This document shows, one piece after another, positions 26,399 to 34,069 of a stretch of 64,000 bases of DNA; the first letter of the stretch is position 1; each line of letters begins with the position of its first letter. The position numbers and the translations under genes are program-made. Under the pieces are notes generated by a model. That model worked only from the letters and a program-made list of their open reading frames with translations. It did no database searches and was not told the DNA's origin. The stretch comes from Aminithiophilus ramosus (GTDB lineage Bacteria > Synergistota > Synergistia > Synergistales > Aminithiophilaceae), in assembly GCF_018069705.1 (NCBI RefSeq), contig NZ_CP072943.1, positions 2,047,453-2,111,452 on the forward strand, in the 5' to 3' direction.

Positions 26399-27508
26399 TC
26401 AGAAGATGCGCCGCAGAAGAGGAAGGCGCCGCAGTCCCTCCACGGTCAGGAGAAAGCAGAGGCCGCAGGTGCCGACGAGGGCGACGACGAACTTGACGGC
26501 ACCGGGAAAAGAGAGGGGAACGAGCAGCGCCGCAAGGGGCATGAGGATCATCTGGTGGAGCCAGTAGACGCCGTAGGAGGACTCGCCCAAAAGACGCCAT
26601 CGCGGCGAAGGACGGTTCAGAAAAGCCGAGCAGACGAGCAGGAAGAAGGAGCCCATGGAGAGGGAGGCGAAGGCGTAGGCCATGGCACGAAGCGCCTTCG
26701 CGCCGAGGGCGTCACTCTGGGCGAACCGGAAGGGAAGAATCACGACGACGAGGGCCCCGAGGAAGGCCCCCAGAGCCGCCAGAGGGAGGACCTTTCTCCC
26801 TACTCCCGGACCGTCGAACCAGCCGTCGCGCCAGGCCCTTCCGCCGAGACAAAAGGCCGCCAGGTAGGAGACGATCCGCGCCGGCTGGAAGTAGAGAGGC
26901 CCCAGGGAGATCCAGAGGTCGTGATGCCAGCGGAGAGAGGAGAGGAAGAAGGTCGCGGAGGCGAGCCCCCACCAGAGGAGCATCCCTCGGAGGGGCGAGA
27001 GCCTCGAGGCCGAGGGACGGCGGAGGGAAGCGGCGAAGGCGAAGAGGAGGAAAAAGGCGAGGAGGACGCCGAGGAACCAGAAATGAGCCTGCTGATAGGC
27101 CGGTCCGATCCAGAGGGTGCGGACGAACGCCCAGTGGGAGGAGGGCAGGGGAAGACCGAGGGACTTCCATGTGGCCCGGGCGAAAAGGGGGGCGAAGAGC
27201 AGGACGCCGACGCCCCAGGGAAGGCCGATGCGAAGGAGCTTGTCCTTCAGGAAGGCGCTCCTTCCCCTGCGCTCCAGGGAGAGGGGGGCGAAATAGCCGG
27301 AGACGAAGAAAAGGGCCGGCATGGGAAAGGTGTCGGTGACGAGCACCCAGGCGAGGAAAAAAAGGCTCCTTTCGGGATCGATCACGTACCACCAGGCCGG
27401 GACGTGAGCCATGTAGACCATGGCCGCATGAAGGCTCACCACGGCGAAGACGAGAAACGTCCGGTAGGCGTCGAAAAAGGCGATTCGCGCCGCCCTCTTT
27501 TCTTGCAT
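26399..27508 (-). CDS. Integral membrane acyltransferase (acyltransferase 3 / OafA-like)
   Basis: 369 aa from the ATG at 27508 (MQEKRAARIAFFDAYRTFLV); a GTG three codons upstream is possible, and the open frame to 27724 is probably spurious. About ten hydrophobic segments. The family's first-helix pattern is present (RIAFFDAYRTFLVFAVVSLHA with the conserved His), then FVSGYFAP and late SYGVYWLHQMILMPLAALL. These enzymes transfer acyl groups, often acetyl or succinyl, to exported carbohydrates across the inner membrane. The acceptor is unknown; surface polysaccharide or LPS modification would fit the neighbourhood. Confidence 0.88.
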   Translation of the reverse strand: MQEKRAARIAFFDAYRTFLVFAVVSLHAAMVYMAHVPAWWYVIDPERSLFFLAWVLVTDTFPMPALFFVSGYFAPLSLERRGRSAFLKDKLLRIGLPWGVGVLLFAPLFARATWKSLGLPLPSSHWAFVRTLWIGPAYQQAHFWFLGVLLAFFLLFAFAASLRRPSASRLSPLRGMLLWWGLASATFFLSSLRWHHDLWISLGPLYFQPARIVSYLAAFCLGGRAWRDGWFDGPGVGRKVLPLAALGAFLGALVVVILPFRFAQSDALGAKALRAMAYAFASLSMGSFFLLVCSAFLNRPSPRWRLLGESSYGVYWLHQMILMPLAALLVPLSFPGAVKFVVALVGTCGLCFLLTVEGLRRLPLLRRIF

Positions 27509-27918
27509 GCAAGACACCGATCCTTTCGGCACACCCTCGCCCGATGAAAAGGTTCGCCAGGCGACCTTCGGCCCTGCCCTCCATCGAATGACGGGCGGCT
27601 TCCGCAGGGCCCGCGGAGTGCCGCCAGCGACCCCGTCAGATCCTGCCTCCGCCCGGGCGACCGAGGGACACGGGACAGCCCGAGGAGAGAGCCGCCGTGG
27701 CCCGAAGGGCCCCTCCCTTTCCATCGCGCAAGAGATCTTCTCTCCTTAAGGAACACTAATACAAAAAGCTCCCCCTTTCAACCCTGATCGGAGGTCCTCG
27801 ACGAGCCCGACGGGGAGAACGCTCCACGCTCCTCCGGGAAGGATCGAGAAGGCCGCCGCGAGGTGACCCTCGGCGGCGGCCTTCTCCCGTTCCCCAACGC
27901 GTCGGGGGACGCTGCTTC
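27509..27918 (-). other. Intergenic region, 410 bp, with one hairpin
   Basis: Leader of the acyltransferase gene and trailer of kdnA. Apart from the hairpin at 27846-27886 it contains no convincing gene. A lower-GC patch near 27745-27775 (TAAGGAACACTAATACAAAAAG on the plus strand) may carry the acyltransferase promoter, but no clear -35/-10 pair was found. Confidence 0.5.
27846..27886 (-). terminator. GC-rich hairpin ending the lipid A/Kdo cluster
   Basis: Perfect 13-bp outer stem (GAGAAGGCCGCCG, 27846-27858, with 27874-27886) extended by GAG/CTC across a bulge. 33 bp beyond the kdnA stop. No T-tract on either strand. Confidence 0.55.
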
Positions 27919-29067
27919 CTAGAGAGCCGCCGCCCCGGCCCGGATGGCCCTGACGGTCTTCTCGACCTGCTCCTCCGTCATGGCGACGGAGAGGCCGTAG
28001 ACGGCGGTGCGGCTCAGGATCGCGTGAGTCCGAGGCCTCTCGACGGTACAGTGGTCGGGCAGGGCTTCGGCAAGCGTCCGCCAGTGACGGGCATAGTGCC
28101 AGGTGTTGTCGGAGAGGTTGCCGCAGCCGACGCCCGCCTCCTTCGAGGCCTTTTGGAAGCGCCGCGCCGAGGCCTCGTCGGGGAGAAGGAAGACGATCTG
28201 GGTGGCGCTGTCGCCCTCGGCGTCGGCATGGACGCGGCGGGACAGGCCCAGGTCGGCCACGGCGTCGACGACGGTCCGCTTGATTCCCTTCAGCCTGGCC
28301 AGGGCGCCGTCGAGCTTGGAGAGCTGGACGAGGCCCAGGGCCCCCTGAAGCTCGCTCATGCGGAAGTTGAAGCCCAGGCAGAACTTGCCCTCGGCACCCC
28401 GATCGATGGACTTGTCATGGATGTGACCGTGGTCGTGGTAGTACTCCATGCGGCGGTAGAGCTCCTCGTCGTCGGTGACGATGAGTCCCCCTTCGCCGAC
28501 GGTGATGATCTTGTAGGGGTCGAGGCTGTAGGTCCCCCAGAGTCCGAAGGTCCCGGCGGCCTTGCCCCGATAGGTGGCCCCCATGGCCTGGCAGGAGTCC
28601 TCGAAGAGGGAGAGGCCGTGATCGGCGCAGAGGCTGCCGTAGGCCTCCATGTCGGCCGCCGCGCCGAACATGTGGACGGGCATGACGGCTTTGGTCCTCT
28701 CGGTGATGAGGGGCTCGACCGACTCGGGATCGAGGTTGAGGCTCTCGTCGACCTCGGCCAGGACGGGAACGGCTCCGCACTCGAGGATGGCCTCGACGCT
28801 GGCGATGAAGGTGAAGGGGGTCGTGATGATCTCGTCGCCGGGGCCGATGCCGCAGGCCTTCATGGCCACGTAGAGAGAGGCCGATCCGCTGCTGACGGCG
28901 AGGGCGTGGCGGGCGCCGACGCGCTCGGCGACGGCCCTCTCGAACTCCTCGACGCGGTAGATCCCGTCGCGGCTGTCGTTGAAGGAGTAGCGGTGCACCA
29001 TTTTGCGGTTGATGACGTCGGCGAGGGCGTCGATCTCCCTCTGGTCGAACAGATCGAAACCGGGCAT
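27919..29067 (-). CDS. kdnA: 8-amino-3,8-dideoxy-manno-octulosonate (Kdo8N) transaminase
   Basis: 382 aa, DegT/DnrJ/EryC1/StrS PLP aminotransferase fold. The start MPGFDLFDQREIDAL, the middle PFTFIASVEAIL and the YYHDHGHIHD...DRGAE segment closely follow my memory of Shewanella KdnA, which aminates the C8 aldehyde of oxidised Kdo. The PLP lysine is in SLDPYKIITVGEGG; LFEDSCQAMGA holds the PLP-ring aspartate. It overlaps kdnB by one base (TAATG) and lies at the end of a complete Kdo pathway, so Kdo8N is a far better substrate guess than a nucleotide sugar. Assignment is by memory of the family, not by search. Confidence 0.85.
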   Translation of the reverse strand: MPGFDLFDQREIDALADVINRKMVHRYSFNDSRDGIYRVEEFERAVAERVGARHALAVSSGSASLYVAMKACGIGPGDEIITTPFTFIASVEAILECGAVPVLAEVDESLNLDPESVEPLITERTKAVMPVHMFGAAADMEAYGSLCADHGLSLFEDSCQAMGATYRGKAAGTFGLWGTYSLDPYKIITVGEGGLIVTDDEELYRRMEYYHDHGHIHDKSIDRGAEGKFCLGFNFRMSELQGALGLVQLSKLDGALARLKGIKRTVVDAVADLGLSRRVHADAEGDSATQIVFLLPDEASARRFQKASKEAGVGCGNLSDNTWHYARHWRTLAEALPDHCTVERPRTHAILSRTAVYGLSVAMTEEQVEKTVRAIRAGAAAL

Positions 29068-30227
29068 TATTCCATCGCCTCCCTGTAGATGGAGATGCAG
29101 TCTTCCTTGGACATGACGCGGGCGTTGTTTTCCATGGGACGGGCCACGGCGAGGGCCTTGGCGGCCATCTCGTCGAAGTGGGAGGGCGTGATGCCGACTT
29201 TGAGCTGCTTCAGCGTCCGGGGCAGGCCCAGATCTTCGATCAGCTCGTCGAGGGCGTCGGCACAGAGCAGGGCCCCGTCGCGCAGGGGAAGTTCCTCTTC
29301 GATGTAGCCCAGGAGACCGGCGGCCTCGGCGAACTTGTCGGGCCGTGCCAGGGCGTTGAAACGGGCCACGTAGGGGATGAGGAGGGCGTTGGCCTGGCCG
29401 TGGGCGACGCCGAACATGCCGCCCAGGGGGTAGGAGAGAGCGTGGCAGGCCGTGACGCCGGCGTTGGCCAGGGCGATGCCGCCGTAGAGGGAGGCCAGCA
29501 TCATCTCGCTCCGGGCCTCGAGATCCCTGCCGTTGAGGGCGGCCACGCGCAGCCAGGTGCCGACGCGTTCGATGGCCTCGCGGGCGAAGAGGTCGCTGAA
29601 GGGCGAGGCCTGGCGGCTCGTGAAGGCCTCAAGGGCGTGGCAGAGGGCATCCATCCCCGTCGAGGCCGTCACCTGAGGCGGCATGGAGAGGGTGAGCTCG
29701 GGATCGAGAAGGCTGTAGTCGGGGAAGAGCTTGTCGTCGTTGATGCCGCCCTTGACGCCGTCGCTGCGGCGGATGAGGACGGCCGTGAAGGTCACCTCCG
29801 ACCCCGTTCCGGCCGTGGTGGGGATCATGATCTTGGGGACGCCGGGCTTTTTGACGAGGCCCAGCCCCTGATAGTTGGCCGCCGACCCCTCGTTGGTGAT
29901 GAGGACGCTGACGGCCTTGGCCACGTCCATGCTGCTGCCGCCGCCGAGACCGACGACGATCTGACAGTCCTGCTGGCGGGCCAGCTGGGCCACGGCGTCC
30001 GTCGTCTCCACCGAGGGCTCGGGCTCGACGCCGGTGAAAAGGCAGGTCTCGACGCCGGCCTCGGTGAGGTGGTCGCTGATCTTCTCCGCCAGTCCCAGCT
30101 TTTCCATCGTCTTGTCCGTGACGAGGACGGCCCGGCTGGCGCCGAGCTTCCGGGCCTGAAGGCCCACCTGGGAAGAAACGCCGGGACCGAAACTGATCCG
30201 GCCCGAGAGGAACATGTTGAAATTCAT
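29067..30227 (-). CDS. kdnB: 3-deoxy-manno-octulosonate (Kdo) 8-oxidase, iron-type alcohol dehydrogenase family
   Basis: 386 aa from the ATG at 30227 with AGGAGATG upstream; the frame to 30305 overlaps waaA. Iron-containing ADH fold: GLGGGSSMDVAKA (nucleotide loop), PTTAGTGSEVT, metal ligands in DALCHALEAFTS and the later ACHALSYPLG and FGVAHGQANALL histidines. In Shewanella, KdnB oxidises Kdo at C8 to give the substrate of KdnA. The kdnB-kdnA pair directly after waaA supports this over a general alcohol dehydrogenase. Cytoplasmic. Confidence 0.82.
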   Translation of the reverse strand: MNFNMFLSGRISFGPGVSSQVGLQARKLGASRAVLVTDKTMEKLGLAEKISDHLTEAGVETCLFTGVEPEPSVETTDAVAQLARQQDCQIVVGLGGGSSMDVAKAVSVLITNEGSAANYQGLGLVKKPGVPKIMIPTTAGTGSEVTFTAVLIRRSDGVKGGINDDKLFPDYSLLDPELTLSMPPQVTASTGMDALCHALEAFTSRQASPFSDLFAREAIERVGTWLRVAALNGRDLEARSEMMLASLYGGIALANAGVTACHALSYPLGGMFGVAHGQANALLIPYVARFNALARPDKFAEAAGLLGYIEEELPLRDGALLCADALDELIEDLGLPRTLKQLKVGITPSHFDEMAAKALAVARPMENNARVMSKEDCISIYREAME

Positions 30228-30231
30228 CCGA

Positions 30232-31482
30232 TCATCTCCTGTTTTGGGACAAATAGGGTTCCATCTGCGTCCAGGCCCGGGAGGCAGCTCCCCCCCGGAC
30301 GGCAAAATAGCCTTTCGATCCCGCCGAGGCCTCTTCGGCGAGATTCCCGTCGAGGCAGTCCCGCCAGAACCGCGCGAGCTGGACCGGGTCGATCACGGTG
30401 CGGGCCACGCCGAACCGGGCCAGATCGCGGGCGGCCACGGCGAAGTCCTCCATGTGAGGGCCGTGGGCGACGGGAAGGGCCCAGCAGGCCGGCTCGAGAA
30501 GGTTCTGCCCTCCCCTGGCCACGAGGCTGCCCCCGACAAAAGCGCCCGAGGCGAGGCCGTAGAGGTCGAAAAGGACCCCCACCTGATCGACGACCAGTAT
30601 ATCCCACCCCGCACCCCTTTGCGACATCAGGAACGAGGAAAAGTCCTTCCCGCAGAGGGCACGGACGGCCCGGGCCCGTTCCGGGTGGCGGGGGACGACG
30701 ACGAGACGGGCCCGGGGGACGGTCTGCCGCAGAAGACGGAAGGCCTCGACGACGACCTCCTCTTCCCCCTCGTGGGTGCTCCCGGCGATGAAAAGAGGCC
30801 CCTCTCCGGCCAACTCCCGCCGCAGATCCGAGAGATCGGCCCGATCGTGGCGGTCGAGAAGGGCGTCGATCTTGAAGTCGCCGACGAGGTGAAGCCTGTC
30901 GGGAGCCACGCCCAGGCGGAGGAAGCGCTCCATGTCGTCGTCGGCCCTGACGAAGACGGCCTCGAAGAGGCCGTAGGCCTTCCTCCAGAAGGAGGGCCAG
31001 TGGGACATCCGCCGAAAGGAGCCCTCTGAAAGGCGGCCGTTGACGAGAAAGGCGGGGATGGAACGCCTCTTCAGCGCCGTCAGCAGGCCGGGCCAGATCT
31101 CCGTCTCGACGGCGGCGTACAGGAGCGGGTCGAGGGCGTCGAGAGCCCGATTGACGATCCAGGGGACATCCCAGGGATAGTAGACCTGGCCGTCGACGAC
31201 GCCGTCGAGGAGACGCAGTCCCATCCGACGTCCCGTCGGCGTCACGGTGGAAAGGAGAAGAGGCGTGTCGCCGACGGCCCTTCGCGCCCTCCTGAGCAGA
31301 GGCAGAGCCGATTGGACCTCTCCGACGGAGACGGCGTGGACCCAGAGGGGACGTCGCCCCGAGAGAAAGGAGAGATCGCCGTAAAGGCCCCGTCGTTCGT
31401 CGAAACCCTCGCGGTAGCGTCGGGCCAGCCAGGGATAGGCCGCCAGGTAGAGCGTCGCCACGCAGGCCGAATAGAGGTTCAT
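30232..31482 (-). CDS. waaA: Kdo (3-deoxy-D-manno-octulosonic acid) transferase
   Basis: 416 aa. An N-terminal hydrophobic anchor (MNLYSACVATLYLAAYPWL) is followed by the GT30 domain. Motifs: LWVHAVSVGEVQSALPLLRRAR, YYPWDVPWIVNRAL, AAVETEIWPGLL, VNGRLSEGSFRR, LFIAGSTHEGEEE, VVVPRHPERA and GGQNLLEPACWALP. Transfers Kdo (or Kdo8N) from CMP-sugar to the lipid A precursor at the inner membrane. Whether it adds one or several residues cannot be told. It sits 4 bp before kdnB and 6 bp after kdsD. Confidence 0.96.
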   Translation of the reverse strand: MNLYSACVATLYLAAYPWLARRYREGFDERRGLYGDLSFLSGRRPLWVHAVSVGEVQSALPLLRRARRAVGDTPLLLSTVTPTGRRMGLRLLDGVVDGQVYYPWDVPWIVNRALDALDPLLYAAVETEIWPGLLTALKRRSIPAFLVNGRLSEGSFRRMSHWPSFWRKAYGLFEAVFVRADDDMERFLRLGVAPDRLHLVGDFKIDALLDRHDRADLSDLRRELAGEGPLFIAGSTHEGEEEVVVEAFRLLRQTVPRARLVVVPRHPERARAVRALCGKDFSSFLMSQRGAGWDILVVDQVGVLFDLYGLASGAFVGGSLVARGGQNLLEPACWALPVAHGPHMEDFAVAARDLARFGVARTVIDPVQLARFWRDCLDGNLAEEASAGSKGYFAVRGGAASRAWTQMEPYLSQNRR

Positions 31483-31488
31483 GGCCCT

Positions 31489-32478
31489 TCAGGCGATGCC
31501 GGCCTTGAGGAGGTCGTGGAGATGGATCATGGCCTGAGGGCGGCCGTCGGCGACGACGACGAGGACGGAGACCTCCCGTTCCTCCATGAGGCGCAGCGCC
31601 TCGACGGCGAGGCGGTCCGGAGCGATCACCCTGGGGTGAAGCGTCATCGATCGGGCGATGGGACCGTCCAGGGCCTGAACGCCCTCTCTTTCCATGAGGC
31701 GGCGGAGATCGCCATCGGTGAAGATGCCGACGAGCCTCTCCCCGTCGACGACGCAGGTGGCGCCGTAGCCCTTGCTGGTGATCTCGAAAAGGGCGTCCCT
31801 GACGGAGGCCTCCTGTCCGACGACGGGGAGGCGTTCCGGCGGGCCCATGAGATCGCCGACGCGGAGAAGAAGCTTGCGCCCCAGGGCTCCGCCGGGATGA
31901 AAGAGGGCGAAGTCCTCGGGACGGAGGCCTCTCAGCTCCGTCACCATGGCCGCCAGGGCATCGCCGACGGCGAGCTGGACGGTGGTGCTGCTCGTCGGAG
32001 CCAGCCCCAGGGGATCGGCCTCGCGGGCCACCGTCGTCAGGAGGGTCACGTCGGCCTCGCGGGCCAGACGGGAGGCGCCCCTCCCCGCGAAGGCGATGAC
32101 GGAAGCGCCGATGCGCCGGAAAAAGGGAATCAGCTCCAGGACCTCTTCCGTCTCGCCGCTGTTGCTGATGAAAAGGCCCACGTCGCTGGGGCAGACCATG
32201 CCGAGATCGCCGTGAACGCCCTCGGCGGCGTGAAGGAAAAAGGCCGGAGTCCCCAGGGAGGCCAGGGTGGCGGCGATCTTGCGGCCGATCAGCCCCGACT
32301 TGCCCAGGCCGACGACGACGACCCGCCCCCGGCAGCGGTGGACGAGACGGGCCGCCTCGACCAGCTCGACTCCGAGACGCTCCGCCGCCGACTCCAGCTC
32401 GCGGGCCTCGTCGCGGAGAACCGCCCTTCCCGTGGCCAGGAGCGCCTCATCGCTCCAGACCGTCTCTCCGGCGCTCAC
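31489..32478 (-). CDS. kdsD: Arabinose-5-phosphate isomerase (KpsF/GutQ family)
   Basis: 329 aa from a GTG overlapping the kdsA stop (GTGA). SIS domain: [41 protein letters not shown], then [13 protein letters not shown]. Two C-terminal CBS repeats (about 205-325): [35 protein letters not shown] and the matching second copy. Converts ribulose-5-P to arabinose-5-P, the first committed precursor of Kdo. Clustered with kdsA and kdsB. Confidence 0.96.
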   Translation of the reverse strand: MSAGETVWSDEALLATGRAVLRDEARELESAAERLGVELVEAARLVHRCRGRVVVVGLGKSGLIGRKIAATLASLGTPAFFLHAAEGVHGDLGMVCPSDVGLFISNSGETEEVLELIPFFRRIGASVIAFAGRGASRLAREADVTLLTTVAREADPLGLAPTSSTTVQLAVGDALAAMVTELRGLRPEDFALFHPGGALGRKLLLRVGDLMGPPERLPVVGQEASVRDALFEITSKGYGATCVVDGERLVGIFTDGDLRRLMEREGVQALDGPIARSMTLHPRVIAPDRLAVEALRLMEEREVSVLVVVADGRPQAMIHLHDLLKAGIA

Positions 32479-33332
32479 TTCCTCTCCCCGGCCCAGCCGA
32501 GACGGACCGGCCCCAGACGACGGACGACGTCGTCGATGGCGACGAGTTCTTCCAGAAGCGCTTCCAGCCTGTCCAGGGGGACCATGTTGGGACCGTCGCT
32601 TTTGGCGGAATCGGGATCGGGATGGGTTTCCAGGAAAAGAGCGTCGATGCCCAGAGAGACGGCGGCCCGTGCCAGAGGAAGGACGAAGCGCCGGTCACCT
32701 CCGGAGGAGCTCCCCTGCCCTCCCGGCGTCTGGACGCTGTGGGTGGCATCGAACATGACGGGACAGCCCAGCTCGCGCATCAGAGGAAGGGAGCGGAAGT
32801 CGACGACGAGCTGACGGTAGCCGAAGGTCGTCCCCCGTTCGCAGAGGATGACCTTGTCGTTGCCCGCCTCGCGACACTTCTCGACGACGCTCTTCATGTC
32901 CTCGGGAGCGAGGAATTGGGCCTTCTTGACGTTCAGAGGCCGTCCCGTCCGGGCGGCGGCGACGAGAAGGTCCGTCTGACGGCAGAGAAAGGCCGGAATC
33001 TGGAGGACATCGGCCACTTCCGCCACGGGACCGGCCTGCCAGGCCTCGTGGATGTCGGTGAGGACGGGACAGCCCAGCTCCTTCTTGATCTTCTCCAGAA
33101 GGGCCAGCCCCTCTTCGAGGCCGGGACCGCGGAAGCTGCGGATGGAGGTGCGGTTGGCCTTGTCGAAGGAGGCCTTGAAGACGTAGGGCAGGCCGAGGCG
33201 GGAGCAGATCGCCTTGGCCCGGCGGCCCGTTTCGAGGGCCACCGCTTCGCCTTCGAGGACACAGGGACCGGCGACGACCACGAGAGGGCCGTCGCCGACG
33301 AGGCCGGCGCCGATCGGCACGGGACGAATCAT
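32475..33332 (-). CDS. kdsA: 3-deoxy-8-phosphooctulonate synthase
   Basis: 285 aa. Condenses arabinose-5-P with PEP. Motifs [17 protein letters not shown] at the N-terminus, [69 protein letters not shown] and [18 protein letters not shown]. The Cys in 'AGPC' is the usual position, but metal dependence (Asn versus Cys near the N-terminus) was not decided. ATGA overlap with kdsB, GTGA with kdsD. Confidence 0.97.
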   Translation of the reverse strand: MIRPVPIGAGLVGDGPLVVVAGPCVLEGEAVALETGRRAKAICSRLGLPYVFKASFDKANRTSIRSFRGPGLEEGLALLEKIKKELGCPVLTDIHEAWQAGPVAEVADVLQIPAFLCRQTDLLVAAARTGRPLNVKKAQFLAPEDMKSVVEKCREAGNDKVILCERGTTFGYRQLVVDFRSLPLMRELGCPVMFDATHSVQTPGGQGSSSGGDRRFVLPLARAAVSLGIDALFLETHPDPDSAKSDGPNMVPLDRLEALLEELVAIDDVVRRLGPVRLGWAGERK

Positions 33333-34069
33333 CGGAGGTCATCCCCCTTTTCTGTGAGATAGCGTTCCAGGGCCGCCACATCGTCGGCCGTATCGATCTC
33401 GATCGTGTCCCTCCCGACGGGAACGACGAGGATCGTCTCGCCCCCCTCGAGGAGGCGAAGCATCTCGAGGCTCTCCGTCTTCTCCAGAGGGGTCTGGGGC
33501 AGGTCGGAAAAGGCCAGGAGCAGGTCGCGCCTGTAGGCGTAGGGACCGATGTGCTTGTACCACCGCCCCCCCTCGTTGCGGGAATAGGGAATGGGCGAGC
33601 GACTGAAGTAGAGGGCCTCTCCCGCGGGGGAGAAGACGGCCTTGACGATGTTGGGGTTATCGATCTCTTCTGCTCTCTCGATCTCCTTCACCAGCAGGGC
33701 GAGACGGACATCGGGCCGTTCCGTCAGGGCCGCCACGAGGGGATCGACCATGTCGGGCCCGACGAGAGGGTCGTCGACCTGGACGTTGAGGACGATTTCC
33801 GCCTCCGGAAAGGAGCGGGCCACATGGGCGACGCGGTCGCCGCCGCTCTTGAGGTCGCGGGGCGTCATCAGCGCCTCCCCTCCCCAGGCGTCGACGACGG
33901 AGGCGATGCGCTCGTCGTCGACGGCGACGAGGACGCGGTCGACCGATCGGCAGCGCTGCACCTGGCGAAGGACACGGACGACGAGGGGCATTCCGCCGAT
34001 CTCGAGAAGGGCCTTGCCCGGCAGACGGGTGCTGCCGAAGCGCGCGGGAATGACGGCAAGGGTGGTCAT
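33329..34069 (-). CDS. kdsB: CMP-Kdo synthetase (3-deoxy-manno-octulosonate cytidylyltransferase)
   Basis: 246 aa, standard. Activates Kdo (or Kdo8N) with CTP. N-terminal [23 protein letters not shown] is the nucleotide-binding region; [35 protein letters not shown] and [15 protein letters not shown] follow. In Shewanella the KdsB encoded beside kdnAB prefers Kdo8N; the same could hold here. ATGA overlaps on both sides. Confidence 0.97.
   Translation of the reverse strand: MTTLAVIPARFGSTRLPGKALLEIGGMPLVVRVLRQVQRCRSVDRVLVAVDDERIASVVDAWGGEALMTPRDLKSGGDRVAHVARSFPEAEIVLNVQVDDPLVGPDMVDPLVAALTERPDVRLALLVKEIERAEEIDNPNIVKAVFSPAGEALYFSRSPIPYSRNEGGRWYKHIGPYAYRRDLLLAFSDLPQTPLEKTESLEMLRLLEGGETILVVPVGRDTIEIDTADDVAALERYLTEKGDDLR

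Noticed and set aside
26271..26600. Extension of the small unknown gene across the acyltransferase trailer
   Set aside because: Low-complexity frame that crosses the hairpin at 26338-26376; the conserved part begins near 26270.
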